DNA from: Sipunculus nudus
Taxonomy: Eukaryota; Annelida; Sipuncula; Golfingiida; Sipunculidae
Reading direction: 5' to 3'
NCBI GenBank assembly: GCA_026874595.1
Contig: CM049313.1
Coordinates: 36,074,159 to 36,138,158, forward strand
Length of the DNA stretch: 64,000 bases
This document shows, piece after piece, positions 46,790-59,178 of the stretch; within the stretch, counting starts at the first letter, position 1, and every line of letters begins with the position of its first letter. Made by a program: the position numbers and the translations under genes. The notes beneath the pieces were generated by a model. It was not told where the DNA came from and did no database searches. It saw nothing but the letters and a program-made list of their open reading frames with translations.

Positions 46790-49230
46790 AAGCAAAACTG
46801 CGCTGATGTCGGTGAAACGAACTGGTTTCACGTCGTATAATGAAAGTTATTGATCACGGGAATCTGTCGGAGTGTGACCTTTGAACTTTATTGCTAATAC
46901 CCCCAGTATGTGTTGTTAGGTAAATCAGACTGGTTGTTTGTACCTCAAGTCGGTTTTAGAGCCTTCTGCTTGCTGATATTTGGCACGGCGAAAGCTTAGC
47001 TGAACTTATGTCACAAGAGGGGCCTAAAGACAAACAAAAGGAGGCCGTGCAGGTCAATCTATGGCTGACGCTAGGTCAAGATTGGTATTCCTCTAGTTAA
47101 CCTGAATGTGGTGCAACGTTCAATTCAAGAGGTTGTAACATCAAAGTCTGCTTTGATTAAAATGTTTGTTATTTGCAGTTAGGTACTTATCTCTGTATGT
47201 AGCTCAAGACTGCCCTTGTGCGGATAGTACAAGAATGCGTACATAAAGTATCAAGAGTCATTAATGTGATTTAAATAAATAAATAAAGCTTCTGTTATTT
47301 CAGTTTAATTCTGTTATTTAAGCTTCTGTAAGTTAAGCTTACTTTTAAACACATTCTCCATGTTAGTTTCATTTAAATGGTTGGCGTAATATTAATGGGT
47401 CAGGACTGAGGGGTTTTGAAAGCACATGTGGCTGGGGAAGTTCGTCTGAGGGTATGTTTATGTTAGGCAGTGAACAGCGAGGGTTTCAGTGAGCTCCCCA
47501 TGTCAACAGCCCAGGCGAGGACACGGGGCTAGATAAACTGGCCGGGGTCACCGGGTCCCCGGCTAAGGTCACGGATCATGCGTACTTCATACAACCGTTA
47601 CGCTGAGTTGCAGGGAAAACTTTCCAGATGCGACCCGGATAGTTGTAGAAACAGGCCCTCCCATTCCCTGCACAGCTCCATCTCACCGCTCCCGCTCACA
47701 TATGGGTCGATTTGACCTCGGATGGCCGCCATATTGGGCAGACAAACCAGAACACCCGTATGACAACACGCAAATTCAAAGGTTGCCCGACCGTTTGACT
47801 CGTGCGGTGTTTATACACACGTCAATAAACCCCAAGTAGTGGTACCATGCAAGATCAAAGGTTATCTGACAAACAAGATCTGGTCCCGATAGTCTGGCCT
47901 CATCAAATCTCATACAAGATAAATACCAAACCAGACAGAACATAGTAACTAATACCCTGACCCCTAACCCTCTTCCTTAAACTCTAGTACAACTTTCTAC
48001 AGAGGGCAAGAAATAGAAAGAACTTATAACGACTCCCAGTTTATTCTTTACACAAATCTTTTCAGAGCTCTGGCGTCATATATAACCCATAAAATAGTTC
48101 AACTAAACAGACATGGGATGCTTGATTTTTTTATAAATGTTTACTCTGTCTCGATGTGACGTAAAACACGATATCTACAAGGGTATAATCTAGTGAGCGA
48201 AACCGACTCGGCAGGTTCAAAGAGAAAAGCAAAGAGTAAAGGAAAACAGGACAAAACGGTAGGGGAGTCATGTTTGTTCAGGCGAGGCAGACTGCGTAAG
48301 ATGATGTAAACGCCGGGAAAGAGCGTTGTAGGGGTTTAACCATAACACAGGGAGATAGGTAGATAATACGTTTTTATGCACGACCCCCGGTGGCGGGTTA
48401 TGGATTTCCCCCGTTCGGGTGCTCCAACCTTTTTACTTAAATTAATGTAGGGTAGGAATACGGAGATACGATGGCGGAGCGGGAGGTTGGCTGGGTCGCA
48501 TGGAGTTAGTGAACTTGATCACAGGGTGTTTTCAGTCCTATGCATCACCATGTGCCCTCCATGACCTCGTGTAGGTCTGCAGTTCTTTCTCTTTTAGCTC
48601 GCCTATCTTTGTCAAGCTCTCCCAGTGCTTGGTATCAGGGTCTTGCCAAGTCACATCAGCTGGAGAATCAGTTGCGGCAGCCGTTGACAAGACACCGAGT
48701 AAAGAGCTGAAATTGAAATCCCCCAGTTGTACTACTATTGATCGCTGACCGATTGTTTTGTTGTAGCCTTGACGGCCGGACGTGAGTCCCCTATTGTTAG
48801 AAGAAAGGGATATTCTGACTCTTCTGGTCGTGACAGAAAGCTCCCGTAACTCCGGGCCTAACCAACGTTCATGATGGGAGGTGAGAGAATTGTGCCAGGT
48901 GTGACGGACCTACTGGGAACCGGCATCATTTTCCATTCCCATTTTGGGCGGATTACCCGGCCACTCGCACCTGACCTAATCTACAATAAGCCCGCGCACC
49001 CTTCATAACCAATTTGCACAAATACAAGTGCCTCTTGTATTTTCGCTTGCACCACGCTCTGCTGTCTCTCATTGTAATCGCATGAATTCTAGGAAAAAGT
49101 GCAAGAGCTGTGCTTTTTTTCCCGGACATCTCTCAAAGTCCAAGTTAAAAAGGCGTGTGCGCCGCAGTTGATTGTATCACCTCGCCGGTCGCCTTGTTTT
49201 TCATTTTTGCCACGGGGTATTTGAACACTT
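46790..49230. other. Long complex island, candidate conserved non-coding block
   Basis: About 2.4 kb of mostly balanced composition with no microsatellite or transposon, densest at 47,440-48,000 and 48,170-49,200. No open frame of 60 codons or more was noted across it, which argues against coding exons despite the higher GC. Additional AGGTCA half-sites occur (for example 47,054, 47,073 and 47,565). It lies 2.3-4.7 kb 3' of the COUP-TF stop codon, so it is either extended 3' UTR or a downstream regulatory block. Confidence 0.4.
46875..46887 (-). promoter_or_regulatory. DR1 nuclear-receptor element
   Basis: TGACCTTTGAACT reads on the minus strand as AGTTCA-A-AGGTCA, a direct repeat with 1-bp spacing. 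This is the classical site type for COUP-TF, HNF4 and RXR heterodimers. It is a motif match only; its position near a COUP-TF gene makes feedback plausible. Confidence 0.45.
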
Positions 49231-50055
49231 GTGATGTTAGGGTGTCATTTGTTTTATTTAATATTTGAATATTGTTGGTTTCCTGCATGGTTTAAAGTTC
49301 CATTGGGGTTTATTTAAGTCAATGTATTCAGACCACGTTTTATTTTGCGTGTCTTCATTATGCATACGGCCTGACAGCTATGGCACTTTTTACAAAGTAT
49401 CAACATGTGTATAAATAATCAAGACGAAATGATTCATTAGATGTTGCCGTCAACCTGCCTGAACTGTCTTTAATAAATGCGTGAAAAGGCTTCATCCGAA
49501 TATAGCATTCTCAAGCAAATTGGAGCTGTCACGATTTAGTTTATTTCAACGGACATGTATAGAAAGTATCACTGGCTTTTTGTTCTTTTAATTCGTTTTA
49601 TTCCCCTTCCATATATAAAACGCGTGTTTCATTGGTAACTTATTTAACAGTTATAATACACAAAAACTACAAATTGTTAATTGATAAACAAAGACACCTC
49701 GTGATATCTTCATAATTGCAGAATCAATATTTCACTGTGGGAGATTTCGTCAATCCGAAAAATAAATAAATATATTCATACCTTGAAAAACAATGTCCAT
49801 ATGTTTGGCTTGGGTTGCGAGGTATGTTACTTTACATTCATATGTTATATAGCAATGTTCTTTTATTTTCCAATATTATAACATTTTCCAGATATTTTGT
49901 AGATTATAAAATAAAGTCATTATAAATAACAAATTTAAGTAAAAATTTTTTCTAATATTGTGTTTTGATTTCATAGAAAAATCATGATAATCCTCATTAC
50001 GACTTTTGTAACCCCCGAAATCATACCATAAAGAATGATGATATAGTTTACATGG
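49231..50055. other. AT-rich stretch downstream of COUP-TF
   Basis: No gene or repeat recognised. May include the distal 3' UTR if the transcript is long. Confidence 0.45.
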
Positions 50056-51487
50056 TTTATTTGGTTGCTAAGAAATGCCACTATGAATTCATTGGTAACA
50101 ACTGTAGATGAACGTTCTCTTATTTTTTCCATATAAAGAACTCATGAAAGAACGTCACTATGAACAGAATGCAGATGGTTATTTAATCAAACTTATTGTT
50201 TACATACCTTTACAAGAACTTTTTTTAAATGTTTGCAGCATTTGTGCAGAAATCTGACATGACTGGACGGGAAATTATACCTTAAAATCCTTGACTTATT
50301 CCGATTAGAAAATGTGACTTATGTTACATGCAGTAAGGATTGGAGTCTCTAGCAATAACTGAAAAGGCTCACGGAGATACAACATGAAACAGGAAAGAAA
50401 AGAGTTGGAAACATAGATAAAGATATCTGTTTTAATGAAGCCATTTTTGGTGTCTTTGACACGTATATATTAATTTACCAAGTAGTAGTCATACAAGACC
50501 TATGTGACGTCATATAACGATAGGACTATTAACGCTAGGAACTCCTACATAAAACTGACAACAACCACAGAAGTTACAGTGTTACTGATTTTAAAACTGT
50601 TAATATAACTTTACAGTACATGGTCACGTGACCAAACGTGAAGAATGCTATTGGCCAAAGTTTGTGCCTTCATTCCGTGCTTGAACGTCAAATTGACACA
50701 AGTTAAAATGTACACTGGTCTATATCCATTCATAATATTACTTTGTAAAATATTCCTATGCCACAAAATAAGATATCAAAATAACATGGTTCATATTAAA
50801 TCGAATGAAACCAAGGCGCATGCGCACGAGCCATCTGGTTCAGAACCAGCAAGCGAGGACTCCATGACAACACGGAGACCCCATGGTAACACATAGTTAC
50901 CAAAGCGGTCGCATAGCACGCCACCCCTACCAGATATCTCATACTCAGACTTCAGCTTTGGCAGAAATTTACAGCATTCACATAAAATAATTATAATATT
51001 TTCAATAACAACATACATACAAACATACAATACATACATACATACATACACAAATGCTTTAAAATACAAGAAAGGGAAAACACCAGTTTTGAACTGGGCC
51101 CCCTAGTAAAACGTGTATTAACCACACCGGGACACCAAGTACTTTTAAGAGTTTGAGCGATTCCCAACTGGGAAACTGGTCGCGTTTTTTGTCTTGTTGT
51201 TACTCTTTCTCCATGTTCACCCGTCGACTAGTTTTGTATATATATAAAAATTAGTTATTGTTGTAACTCCGCCAGATACAGCCTAAATTGAATGAAAACT
51301 CCTATATGTAAAAATAGGTCGCCACTCCCGGGCAACGATGCTGTAGTACTGTTGTATAATATGACATGGTATGTATAATTCTTGGTCGTTTTGGGGAAAT
51401 CCTTTAAGGATGCGAGGGGACTATACAATATAGATATATCAACGATAAACTGCACTACAGGTGTTTCTTAGAGAAACCCGTCGCCTG
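50056..51487 (-). other. Putative 3' UTR of COUP-TF
   Basis: The minus strand continues from the TGA at 51,490-51,488. The first polyadenylation-type hexamers I find are ATTAAA (plus TTTAAT, 50,431-50,436) and canonical AATAAA (plus TTTATT, 50,056-50,061), 1.05 and 1.43 kb past the stop. Either could end the transcript, or it may run further. The interval contains the palindrome TGGTCACGTGACCA at 50,621-50,634 and a tRNA-like fragment at 51,081-51,137. The boundary is a guess based on the hexamers. Confidence 0.35.
51081..51137 (-). mobile_element. tRNA-like (SINE head) fragment
   Basis: Read on the minus strand, GGTGTCCCGGTGTGGTTAAT is followed by a degenerate B-box/T-arm, CCAGTTCAAAACTGG. 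The acceptor stem does not pair and no clear anticodon arm forms, so it is more likely a SINE remnant than a tRNA gene. It would lie inside the putative COUP-TF 3' UTR. Confidence 0.35.
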
Positions 51488-51765
51488 TCATTGTAGCGCC
51501 ATAGCGTAAGGCCAATTGAAAGTGCCACCACTTAGGAGCATATCTCGAATTAATGTTTCTATGGGGGTTTTTCCTACGAGCCGCACAAAAAAAAGCTGCT
51601 CTATAACTTGAGCGCTGACAGTCCGCAGTGATGGTAGCCGTAGTAGGAGCTTGCCAAACCGCGTGGGTTGATTGGGGTACTGGCTGCGTACGTATTCTTC
51701 CAGCGCGCACTGGGATCGTTCTTGTAGACTTTCTATGTGTGCTGTGTCTGACAATCCGCAGGCGT
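51488..51765 (-). CDS. Terminal coding exon of a COUP-TF / seven-up (NR2F) orphan nuclear receptor
   Basis: This exon encodes the last 91 residues, plus the split Asp codon, of the ligand-binding domain of a nuclear DNA-binding transcription factor of the NR2F class. Signature segments are [15 protein letters not shown] (helix 9 region), [15 protein letters not shown] and [15 protein letters not shown] (helix 10/11 dimer interface), then the AF-2 helix [10 protein letters not shown] and a short tail containing FNWPY. These match the highly conserved COUP-TF C-terminus, closer to COUP-TF/Svp than to EAR2. The minus-strand acceptor TTTTTCGTTGCAG abuts the exon at 51,766. The first two bases complete a GAC codon (phase 1), giving DACGLSD as in COUP-TFs. 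The TGA is at 51,490-51,488. The DNA-binding domain and earlier ligand-binding exons are absent and should lie beyond 64,000. An 8-T run encodes the Leu-Phe-Phe. The frame is intact. Confidence 0.96.
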
Positions 51766-51780
51766 CTGCAACGAAAAATA
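51766..51780 (-). other. 3' splice acceptor of COUP-TF last exon
   Basis: On the minus strand a pyrimidine-rich stretch followed by GCAG precedes the codons of the conserved CGLSD segment. The AG is at plus 51,766-51,767. The position is fixed by where COUP-TF similarity begins. Confidence 0.85.
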
Positions 51781-52130
51781 GTGCACGTGAATATTTCAGT
51801 GAAACTCTAAATCACAAGTGCTGAAACATGTACATGATTATATCAAGTCTAAATGCAAAAATTACATAAGCTGTGAAAACAACTCAAATATTGAACACTT
51901 TGCATTGAAAGTCATGTTCAATTTTGCATACATTTGCATATACATAATTTTTATATGACGTAATTCAGGATTTCAAAATATGATTTTATATTTTTTTTTA
52001 TTAATGAAATGTTTCTGTTTATAATGATTATATATTAATATACCTGTTACTTATCTATTATATATAGATGTAAATCAGATTCATGGTTTCAAGCTGAAAA
52101 TTTTACAACATTCTCCTCAAGTTAATATCA

Positions 52131-52133
<3 letters not shown>

Positions 52134-52175
<42 letters not shown>

Positions 52176-52190
52176 TTATATATATAAATA

Positions 52191-52256
<66 letters not shown>
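52134..52256. repeat. Two adjacent (AT)n microsatellites
   Basis: AT tracts at about 52,134-52,171 and 52,197-52,256 are separated by a short imperfect ATAAAT-type spacer. Confidence 0.96.
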
Positions 52257-52259
<3 letters not shown>

Positions 52260-53199
52260 CTATGTGATGTGTGAAGGTATATTTAATCCAACATGCCTAA
52301 AATAAATTTATTTATGTCAAAGTATAGGTTTATAGTATTTCAGTATAAAATATATACATCTCACGAAAGCTGTTTGGTCAAGAATAACAGGTAAACACAG
52401 TATACAGTCCATTACAGTATGAATTAACTTGTGTCCATTTGAAGCGTGAATTTTTATTTTCCGTTTAAAGCTAAAATCTGCAGACGACTGACTGGGAACT
52501 TTTGCCCCGTCCATCTTTTATTTGGAGTTACATAATATCATCCACAAAAAAATTTCGATTCCTGAACCAAACCCCAGGTCACGTAGCATGAAGCATAGTA
52601 TGAACACATGCTTAATGGCTAATATTACAGTAAACCACGCTGTTTGAAATATGAATAGGAAAGAGCACTTATCGATAACTCTTAACCGAAGACATATTTT
52701 TATATCTATACGTTTTATTTCTAAGTATAAGGTTTCCATATTAAATGTGGAAAAATTAAATAAACATTTTTCTATGCTCGAGACTTAGGATGCTGCTCAA
52801 AAACTTATTTTTTTATTTTGTAACATTTTTATTTTGTCAACAGCTCAAGCTGGTGTGTATTACCATAACAAGATAAGAAAATTAACTGAATAATAATCCA
52901 TGAAAAGATAAAACTGCTTTGAACACTGGACTAGGTTAGTCAGGGTCTTTTGTTTGAACATAGGTTGACTTACAAAGGTAATTATACTAAGGTCAAAGAA
53001 TACATCACGTTTTAACATTATTATCCGTTCTCTTTAATGATTACGACATAATGCAATGGAATTAAATTAAATCTTATTTCAATTATATCTCACTGTAGGT
53101 ACGTAGACCAAAAATTAATCAATACATTACACACGTGATTATATATTTATACATATATATGTACATATAATCTTATATATGTATACCTGTGTTTATATT

Positions 53200-53200
53200 G

Positions 53201-53245
<45 letters not shown>

Positions 53246-53417
53246 TACAAATATAGATGAATCAAGTTTCGTCAGAAATATTCACTTGATTACTCTATAT
53301 ATTTGTATTATTATAAGGCTCTGGTATTATATACCATAAAGCCCTCTAGTAGTTTATTGCAGGAAACTGTAGATTTTTAGAATGTAGATAAATGTAGATA
53401 TATATGTATATATATAC

Positions 53418-53496
<79 letters not shown>
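53200..53496. repeat. (AT)n microsatellite cluster
   Basis: AT tracts at about 53,202-53,241 and 53,422-53,496, with AT/GT-rich sequence between. The second is about 75 bp long. Confidence 0.95.
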
Positions 53497-53497
<1 letters not shown>

Positions 53498-53499
53498 CC

Positions 53500-54130
53500 C
53501 CAGGTTATCCTCATGTGAACGCAGTGGTGACTATCCGTGTAAGATTAACGACTCGGAAGACACAAGATATTAAGACCGGTATCAGCAAACTCGGAAAGTG
53601 TCGGAGCAGAATCGGCAAATTAACTGGATAAACGGTTCCGGATACAGAGATGTGGATTGATTAAGCTCAGGAAAATCCCAAGCACCCGATTATCGTGTCA
53701 TAACGGCTTAGGAACCGACCGCCAAGTGCCATTGCCTTGTGCGTTTCCCGAACACGGAAACCTTTTCTATTGTTCCCTCCCGACGGCTTAGATCCCGCAG
53801 AAACCGCCAAAAACTCTGCGTCGACCAAACGACAAGTGTCGTCTGCGACAGCCGGGCGCAAGGCATGATGGACTAACCCAGCTTAGCGACTTTGCCTCCC
53901 AGACTGATATGCGTTTGGCGTAATTATCCAGACTATTGTTCTTCTCTCTGCCCCCAACCTTCTCTATTGAACAAGACGACCTTGCAATTTAGGTGGCAGA
54001 TGGGTGAACGCTAATTAACAAGAAGGTCATAATAACTAATTTAGTTGATCAAGCTCTGCGCCTAAGTGGCAAATGGCCCCCTCCCATAACCACAGATGGT
54101 TTATTGTTTTACAGCCGAATTCTTTTAAGG
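53500..54130. other. Complex island in COUP-TF intron, candidate enhancer
   Basis: About 630 bp of balanced, repeat-free sequence starts immediately after a long AT tract. A minus open frame (53,667-53,861) on the strand of the gene does not resemble any nuclear-receptor segment. Candidate intronic regulatory element by composition. Confidence 0.35.
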
Positions 54131-54823
54131 ATAAATCACCTATATTTTCTATATATCAATGTTGAGCGACTCACTTTCTTCATTAAATCTCCACAGACAT
54201 AAACTCAAAAGACCGACTGCCAAAGCAACTTTAAACAATTACCTGTCTCTTTGCACTATTTATAATTATTCTTTACATTTAATATTTATTTTGCGTATAC
54301 ATATCTATGTTTCTCATATGTGTTGTATAAAATTTACTTTTTTTATTGTACAAATTCTCCTATCACTTGCAATAAAATTTTATAACTTGAAGATGCAACC
54401 TGTATGATATAAATCGTTAACAAATATTCCTTCGCAAAAGGCAACCGCAGTTCCATTTTTTTTTTTCATATGCTTTCCATCTATAGCATTTTATTTAATT
54501 TTAATGTTTTGATATATCATTATATTTTCTTTAATTTTCTGATTAATAATTGATAAAATGAAATGAATTTTTAATTCATTTGTTGATTTTTCATTGTTCT
54601 GTGTTGAATAATGTTACATATTACATGATTAACATTATTTTATATTTTTAATGAAATCAAAATGGTATAATGAACAACAATATATGTAATTGTAGATTTT
54701 ATTTTATGAATAAATTCGACAATTTGCTTTTTTATTATGAAAAGTACCTCTAATTTCAACTTCCATCTCTTTCTATAAGTTTAAAATTTATGAAAAATGA
54801 ATAAATGAAGTAAAACATTTATA

Positions 54824-54825
<2 letters not shown>

Positions 54826-54880
<55 letters not shown>
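54826..54880. repeat. (AT)n microsatellite
   Basis: AT tract of about 50 bp with one GT interruption. Confidence 0.96.
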
Positions 54881-54883
<3 letters not shown>

Positions 54884-55659
54884 CGTCAATCAACTGGCTT
54901 AGTGAAATAATTATCCTTAAATATTGTTCACAAACCAAAAAGAATAAACAAAATAATACAATTACTAAGAGAAACTTTTATTCAAATATAAAAAATTAGT
55001 TTGATAATTGTAAAGCCAACCAATATCGTTCTGAACATCTAACCATAAAATATTTCAAATATCATAAAAGAAATTGGGGTCCAGCAAAATCTCTGTTATG
55101 TTTGATTTCAAAAGGTTTATGAAGCTTTACTTGAAAAAGCTCGGCAAATTAAAATGGCTTTATAATTTTACTTTTAATCACATTTTGAAAAGAGCTGTTC
55201 TGTAGGCAATGGTAAATCTTAGTATCTCAGACGAACACAAAATTTCGGTTAAACCAGAATTCAGAACTGCTAGGGCAGTATTTATTACATAGCAAATAAA
55301 TCTAATTTATTGGAATGTAAAATTGCACTCGAGTAACTGAGTTCATTATGAAAATTGCATGTTTAAAATACCTTCGTCAAAAGAATAAGTCTTTGATAAA
55401 TAACTTTTTCAAATCAACTTTTCAAAATTCTCGAAAAATGATTATACATTTTTTTTTCAATTAAATATATTTAATGATTTCCTGTGGCTACCTTAGTTAC
55501 ATCTTAATTTGAGTGAGCTATAATTATAATACAAGTACTCACAAATTTAACTTAACATTAACACTATTTACATTATGTATTTAAGAATCTATAATAAACC
55601 GGGGCATATTCTATGGAGTTTGTATTAAATAATTTCCATGAATTTGGACACTGGACATT
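54881..55659. other. AT-rich intronic stretch, nothing recognised
   Basis: No repeat or motif of note was identified. Confidence 0.5.
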
Positions 55660-56300
55660 TATTTGAACCCCAGCGACCGGTGGTGAAGCTTTGCGCTGGC
55701 ATCGTGCCGTGCACAGTAAATGAGGACCGCTCCGTTAGCGAGTGGTTTTAAATCGATGCCGCCTGTCAAAATTGTAGCACCTTCAGCAGGAAATTACTGC
55801 AGCCCGGGAGAAGATACGCTGCCGGCTACACGCCAAAACATTTCCGGAAGAACAACGTCTTATTTTCATCATTGGCAGCTAGAAAAGAGCTGCCCCAGAT
55901 TGAGTTTGTCAAGAAGCAAGCAGCGCCCTATTTTCAGTATACGTACGGGCGTCCATTTTTACTACAATACACGCACAAACACAACTGGGAATTGGGGCTT
56001 GATCACATGTCAGCCTGAGCAAACGACACCTCCCGGCCCGAGATCACGGAGCAATTACCGTAAACAAACTAGAAAAGTACCGTACATATTCAGCGAAATC
56101 AAGGTCAATTACTGAATGACTGAACTGCAACGTTATACCGAGACCCAAGGTCAATTTATGGCACTGTATATGAAGTGCCGCAGTTAAGGTGATGAAAATA
56201 CGTTTAGTATGATTAATGATAGCCTGACGTTTATAAAGAACGATGGCAACTGTCGTTTATTCCCGGTTACCATTCATCAGTGATATACCAAGGATGAGCA
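55660..56300. other. Complex island in COUP-TF intron, candidate enhancer
   Basis: Balanced repeat-free block. It contains extended receptor half-sites TCAAGGTCA at 56,099-56,107 and CCAAGGTCA at 56,145-56,153. A plus-strand open frame at 55,720-56,115 (131 codons) is antisense to the gene and resembles no known protein, so I read it as chance openness in GC-rich sequence. Confidence 0.38.
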
Positions 56301-57392
56301 TATTGCATAAACTGCGTTATATTATTAAATGCGTTTCTTCACCTTTTCTTCCGAATGTGTTTAAGTGATTAATGTTCTCCCGTCAATATTTCACAAAATA
56401 CACATTTATCAGAGACCTTAAAGACATGCTGTCATTCTATTATATAGAGATGCATTGTCTCTATGTGTAAAAAGTTATTAATTTAAGGTTATTATTTTTT
56501 AAATACATATTATCTGGTGAACGTGCAGGTTTCTGAAACAAGTGTATGCGAAGCAGTTTTATCTCTCCACCTCCAGTTATAGTTTTAATTATTCTTTAGG
56601 TTTAACCATGAAGCAGGTGGAATGTTGAATATTTAAATCATAATTTCTTTGATCATTTTTAATCTCGCATTTTTAAAATAGATTTTACAATATAAGCACT
56701 TTTATACCACACTTGAAATTGTGTTCATATAATTAACACAGGTTTAATGATAAAATATATATTTTATTTCTCTCTCTCTCACAAGAGCAAGGGATATTCT
56801 ATTCAAATCTCTTTATCATTTTTTATATTTTTAAATACATACCCGGCTTTTACTGTTACTTTATTCAAAGCCTAGAATATAATTTAATGGAAAAAATCGA
56901 ATATATATGATTTAAAATTTATGATCATTTTGTGTCGTGTTGTCTTGCAGTGTGTCAGAGGCATCGTCTGATTATCATGTCTGATCTTAAATTTCAATTT
57001 TACGTCAAGTGGAACACGAAGAAGGAGATAGTAATACCATCTTTGTTATTAATTACTCTTATGCCTTAGGTTGAAATTTACTTATAAAATCTGCAACGTT
57101 TATTTTGTTATTGCTTTGAGAAACTAACTTATACGATTATGTTTCATATTGAAGGTATATTTTATAACTTATATTTCTATGTAAAGCCACTCATAGTTGT
57201 ACATCACAAGTTTATTATTATAATTTAAATAATGCAAACTTGTATTTTTTTTACAAATCATATACCGTTTATCATCTATTGGAAATGCATGTGGCATTTG
57301 TAATGTGAACAGTCATAGCAGAACTAATTTTTTTGTTTGATCATACCGTGAGGTATTTATTGTAATAAAAGTAATTTAAATATTTCAGCTAC

Positions 57393-57467
<75 letters not shown>

Positions 57468-57589
57468 GTTAGGCTATTGAATACGGCCAGGGTAAGTTTT
57501 AGGCGGTATTCACCGTGTGACAGAATGTGCTCCGGTTTCAGAGAAATAAGCAGAAGGTTGTTGGATGCTCCGCCACTGAAACACAAGCT
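56301..57589. other. AT-rich intronic stretch with microsatellite
   Basis: Contains an (AT)n tract at about 57,391-57,464. Nothing else recognised. Confidence 0.5.
57391..57464. repeat. (AT)n microsatellite
   Basis: AT tract of about 74 bp with one GT interruption near 57,409. Confidence 0.96.
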
Positions 57590-58640
57590 CTCTTGAATTA
57601 AGCTGTTTTCTTAGGCATCACCTAAAAGGTACATTATCAGTCTCTGACGCGAGCACACCTTTTTGACTTATCTGCATAACTTCAGACACTGTAGAGACTG
57701 CCGAAAAAGACCTAGGATAGCTGAGCTGGTGGTGATAAGAAATAAATGCTTAGAAGCTGCAAGCGCGCAGACCTGTCAACCCTGTATATGCCGCTTCTGT
57801 GCTTTACAGGTCTGTATTTGGACACCATGTGCTTTTTCAGGTCTGCAACTTTAAAAGGTCTCGCCCACAGAGCCACCGTCGGCTCGCTGCGTTTTTACGT
57901 TTATTTATAAGGAGTTACATTATTACATTCACCTGATAATCATGGCTTCATTAGAGCACCGCCGCTTTTTTCTTGTACAGATAACCAGGGCTTTATTCAG
58001 CCACCTCACTGTAAGCCGCCTTCATATCAGGGGACCTTTAACAAAGTTTGATTGAGTGAAATTGGAGAACATTTGTTGCGAAGCGCGCTTTCTCCAACAA
58101 CGTGGCAGCCATTACTAAACGTGAGCCGCTGAACAAGAAATCTCAGGGTGGCTTCACCGGGTCCCAGAGCAGGGCGCCCAGTGACGCACAGGGCTCACTT
58201 AGAGCATGCTCTTCTTTAGGCCGTTTGCAGTCACCTTAAACAGAGGGGAACCTGATCTTCTGCAGCCAGCCGCGGAGTCTTTCCCGGGCGACCCACTTTA
58301 TGCAATATGGGTACATCCTTTTGTTCAGGGGCATCATCTCGGAGCAAAGGGTGAAAAGGGTTACACCCAGGGGTCGCGAGCAAGCGATGCGATTAGTCAG
58401 TCAGCGGAGCGGGGTCGAGCGCTGTTTGTTTGCCGCTACTATAGACTTACTACAGTGTCACAATTCACAGTCGTAAATCCTGATATTTTTACGATGCAGG
58501 AACGATTTTTTTACGCTAGCCTTGTAGCCCCCATCCGACGTTAGTGTGACCGGGTTTTGACGAACATGAACCCGTCAACGAAACACAGATACCCGCGGTG
58601 AGCCGCAGAGAGAGCTATGCGGAACCTCACACAGAAATGT
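57590..58640. other. Large complex island in COUP-TF intron, candidate enhancer cluster
   Basis: About 1 kb of GC-richer sequence without simple repeats. Motifs include TAACAAAG (TCF/Sox-like, near 58,039) and TGATAATCATGG. Open frames 57,663-57,854 and 58,206-58,544 lack any known domain and are antisense to the gene. Listed as a candidate conserved non-coding block. Confidence 0.4.
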
Positions 58641-59123
58641 TGCTCATTTGGCCACAAACATTACGGGACATGAATGAATGCTGTATCTATTTTACATCAG
58701 TTTCCAGGGCTCCATGTTCATATATTGTACCGGACCTGTCATAGTGCAGAGTACAATGGTGTAATATAATGTTTACATAAACAGATTATCAGAGGGCTGC
58801 ACCACATTTTCCCCACCATTTATTAACGACAAAATGATACTGCAGATGTGCCAATATGAATATATAGCAAGGAACGTGAACTGATTAAAAATGTATGCGT
58901 ATCTTTAGTTTCTAGATATCATATCATTATACCAGAGTTTAAGCATCCATATTAAAACAACGAATTAAAGTCCTTGTCCTTTATTTTTAATACCCCAGAA
59001 GTGATGCTGCTGAAATACACTTGGTTATTTACAAATTATATCCTTAATTATATATTGTTAATAGAAAATTATCATACAACTTCTGGTATATTAGGTTTAA
59101 AGTTCCCCGAATAATCTACTGAT

Positions 59124-59178
<55 letters not shown>

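Noticed and set aside
51468-51710. 80-codon open frame overlapping the COUP-TF exon in another frame
   Set aside because: Out-of-frame shadow of the real exon. The COUP-TF frame matches a highly conserved domain.
55720-56115. 131-codon plus-strand open frame in the intron
   Set aside because: No recognisable domain, antisense to COUP-TF, and in a GC-richer block where stops are rarer. Kept only as part of a candidate regulatory island.
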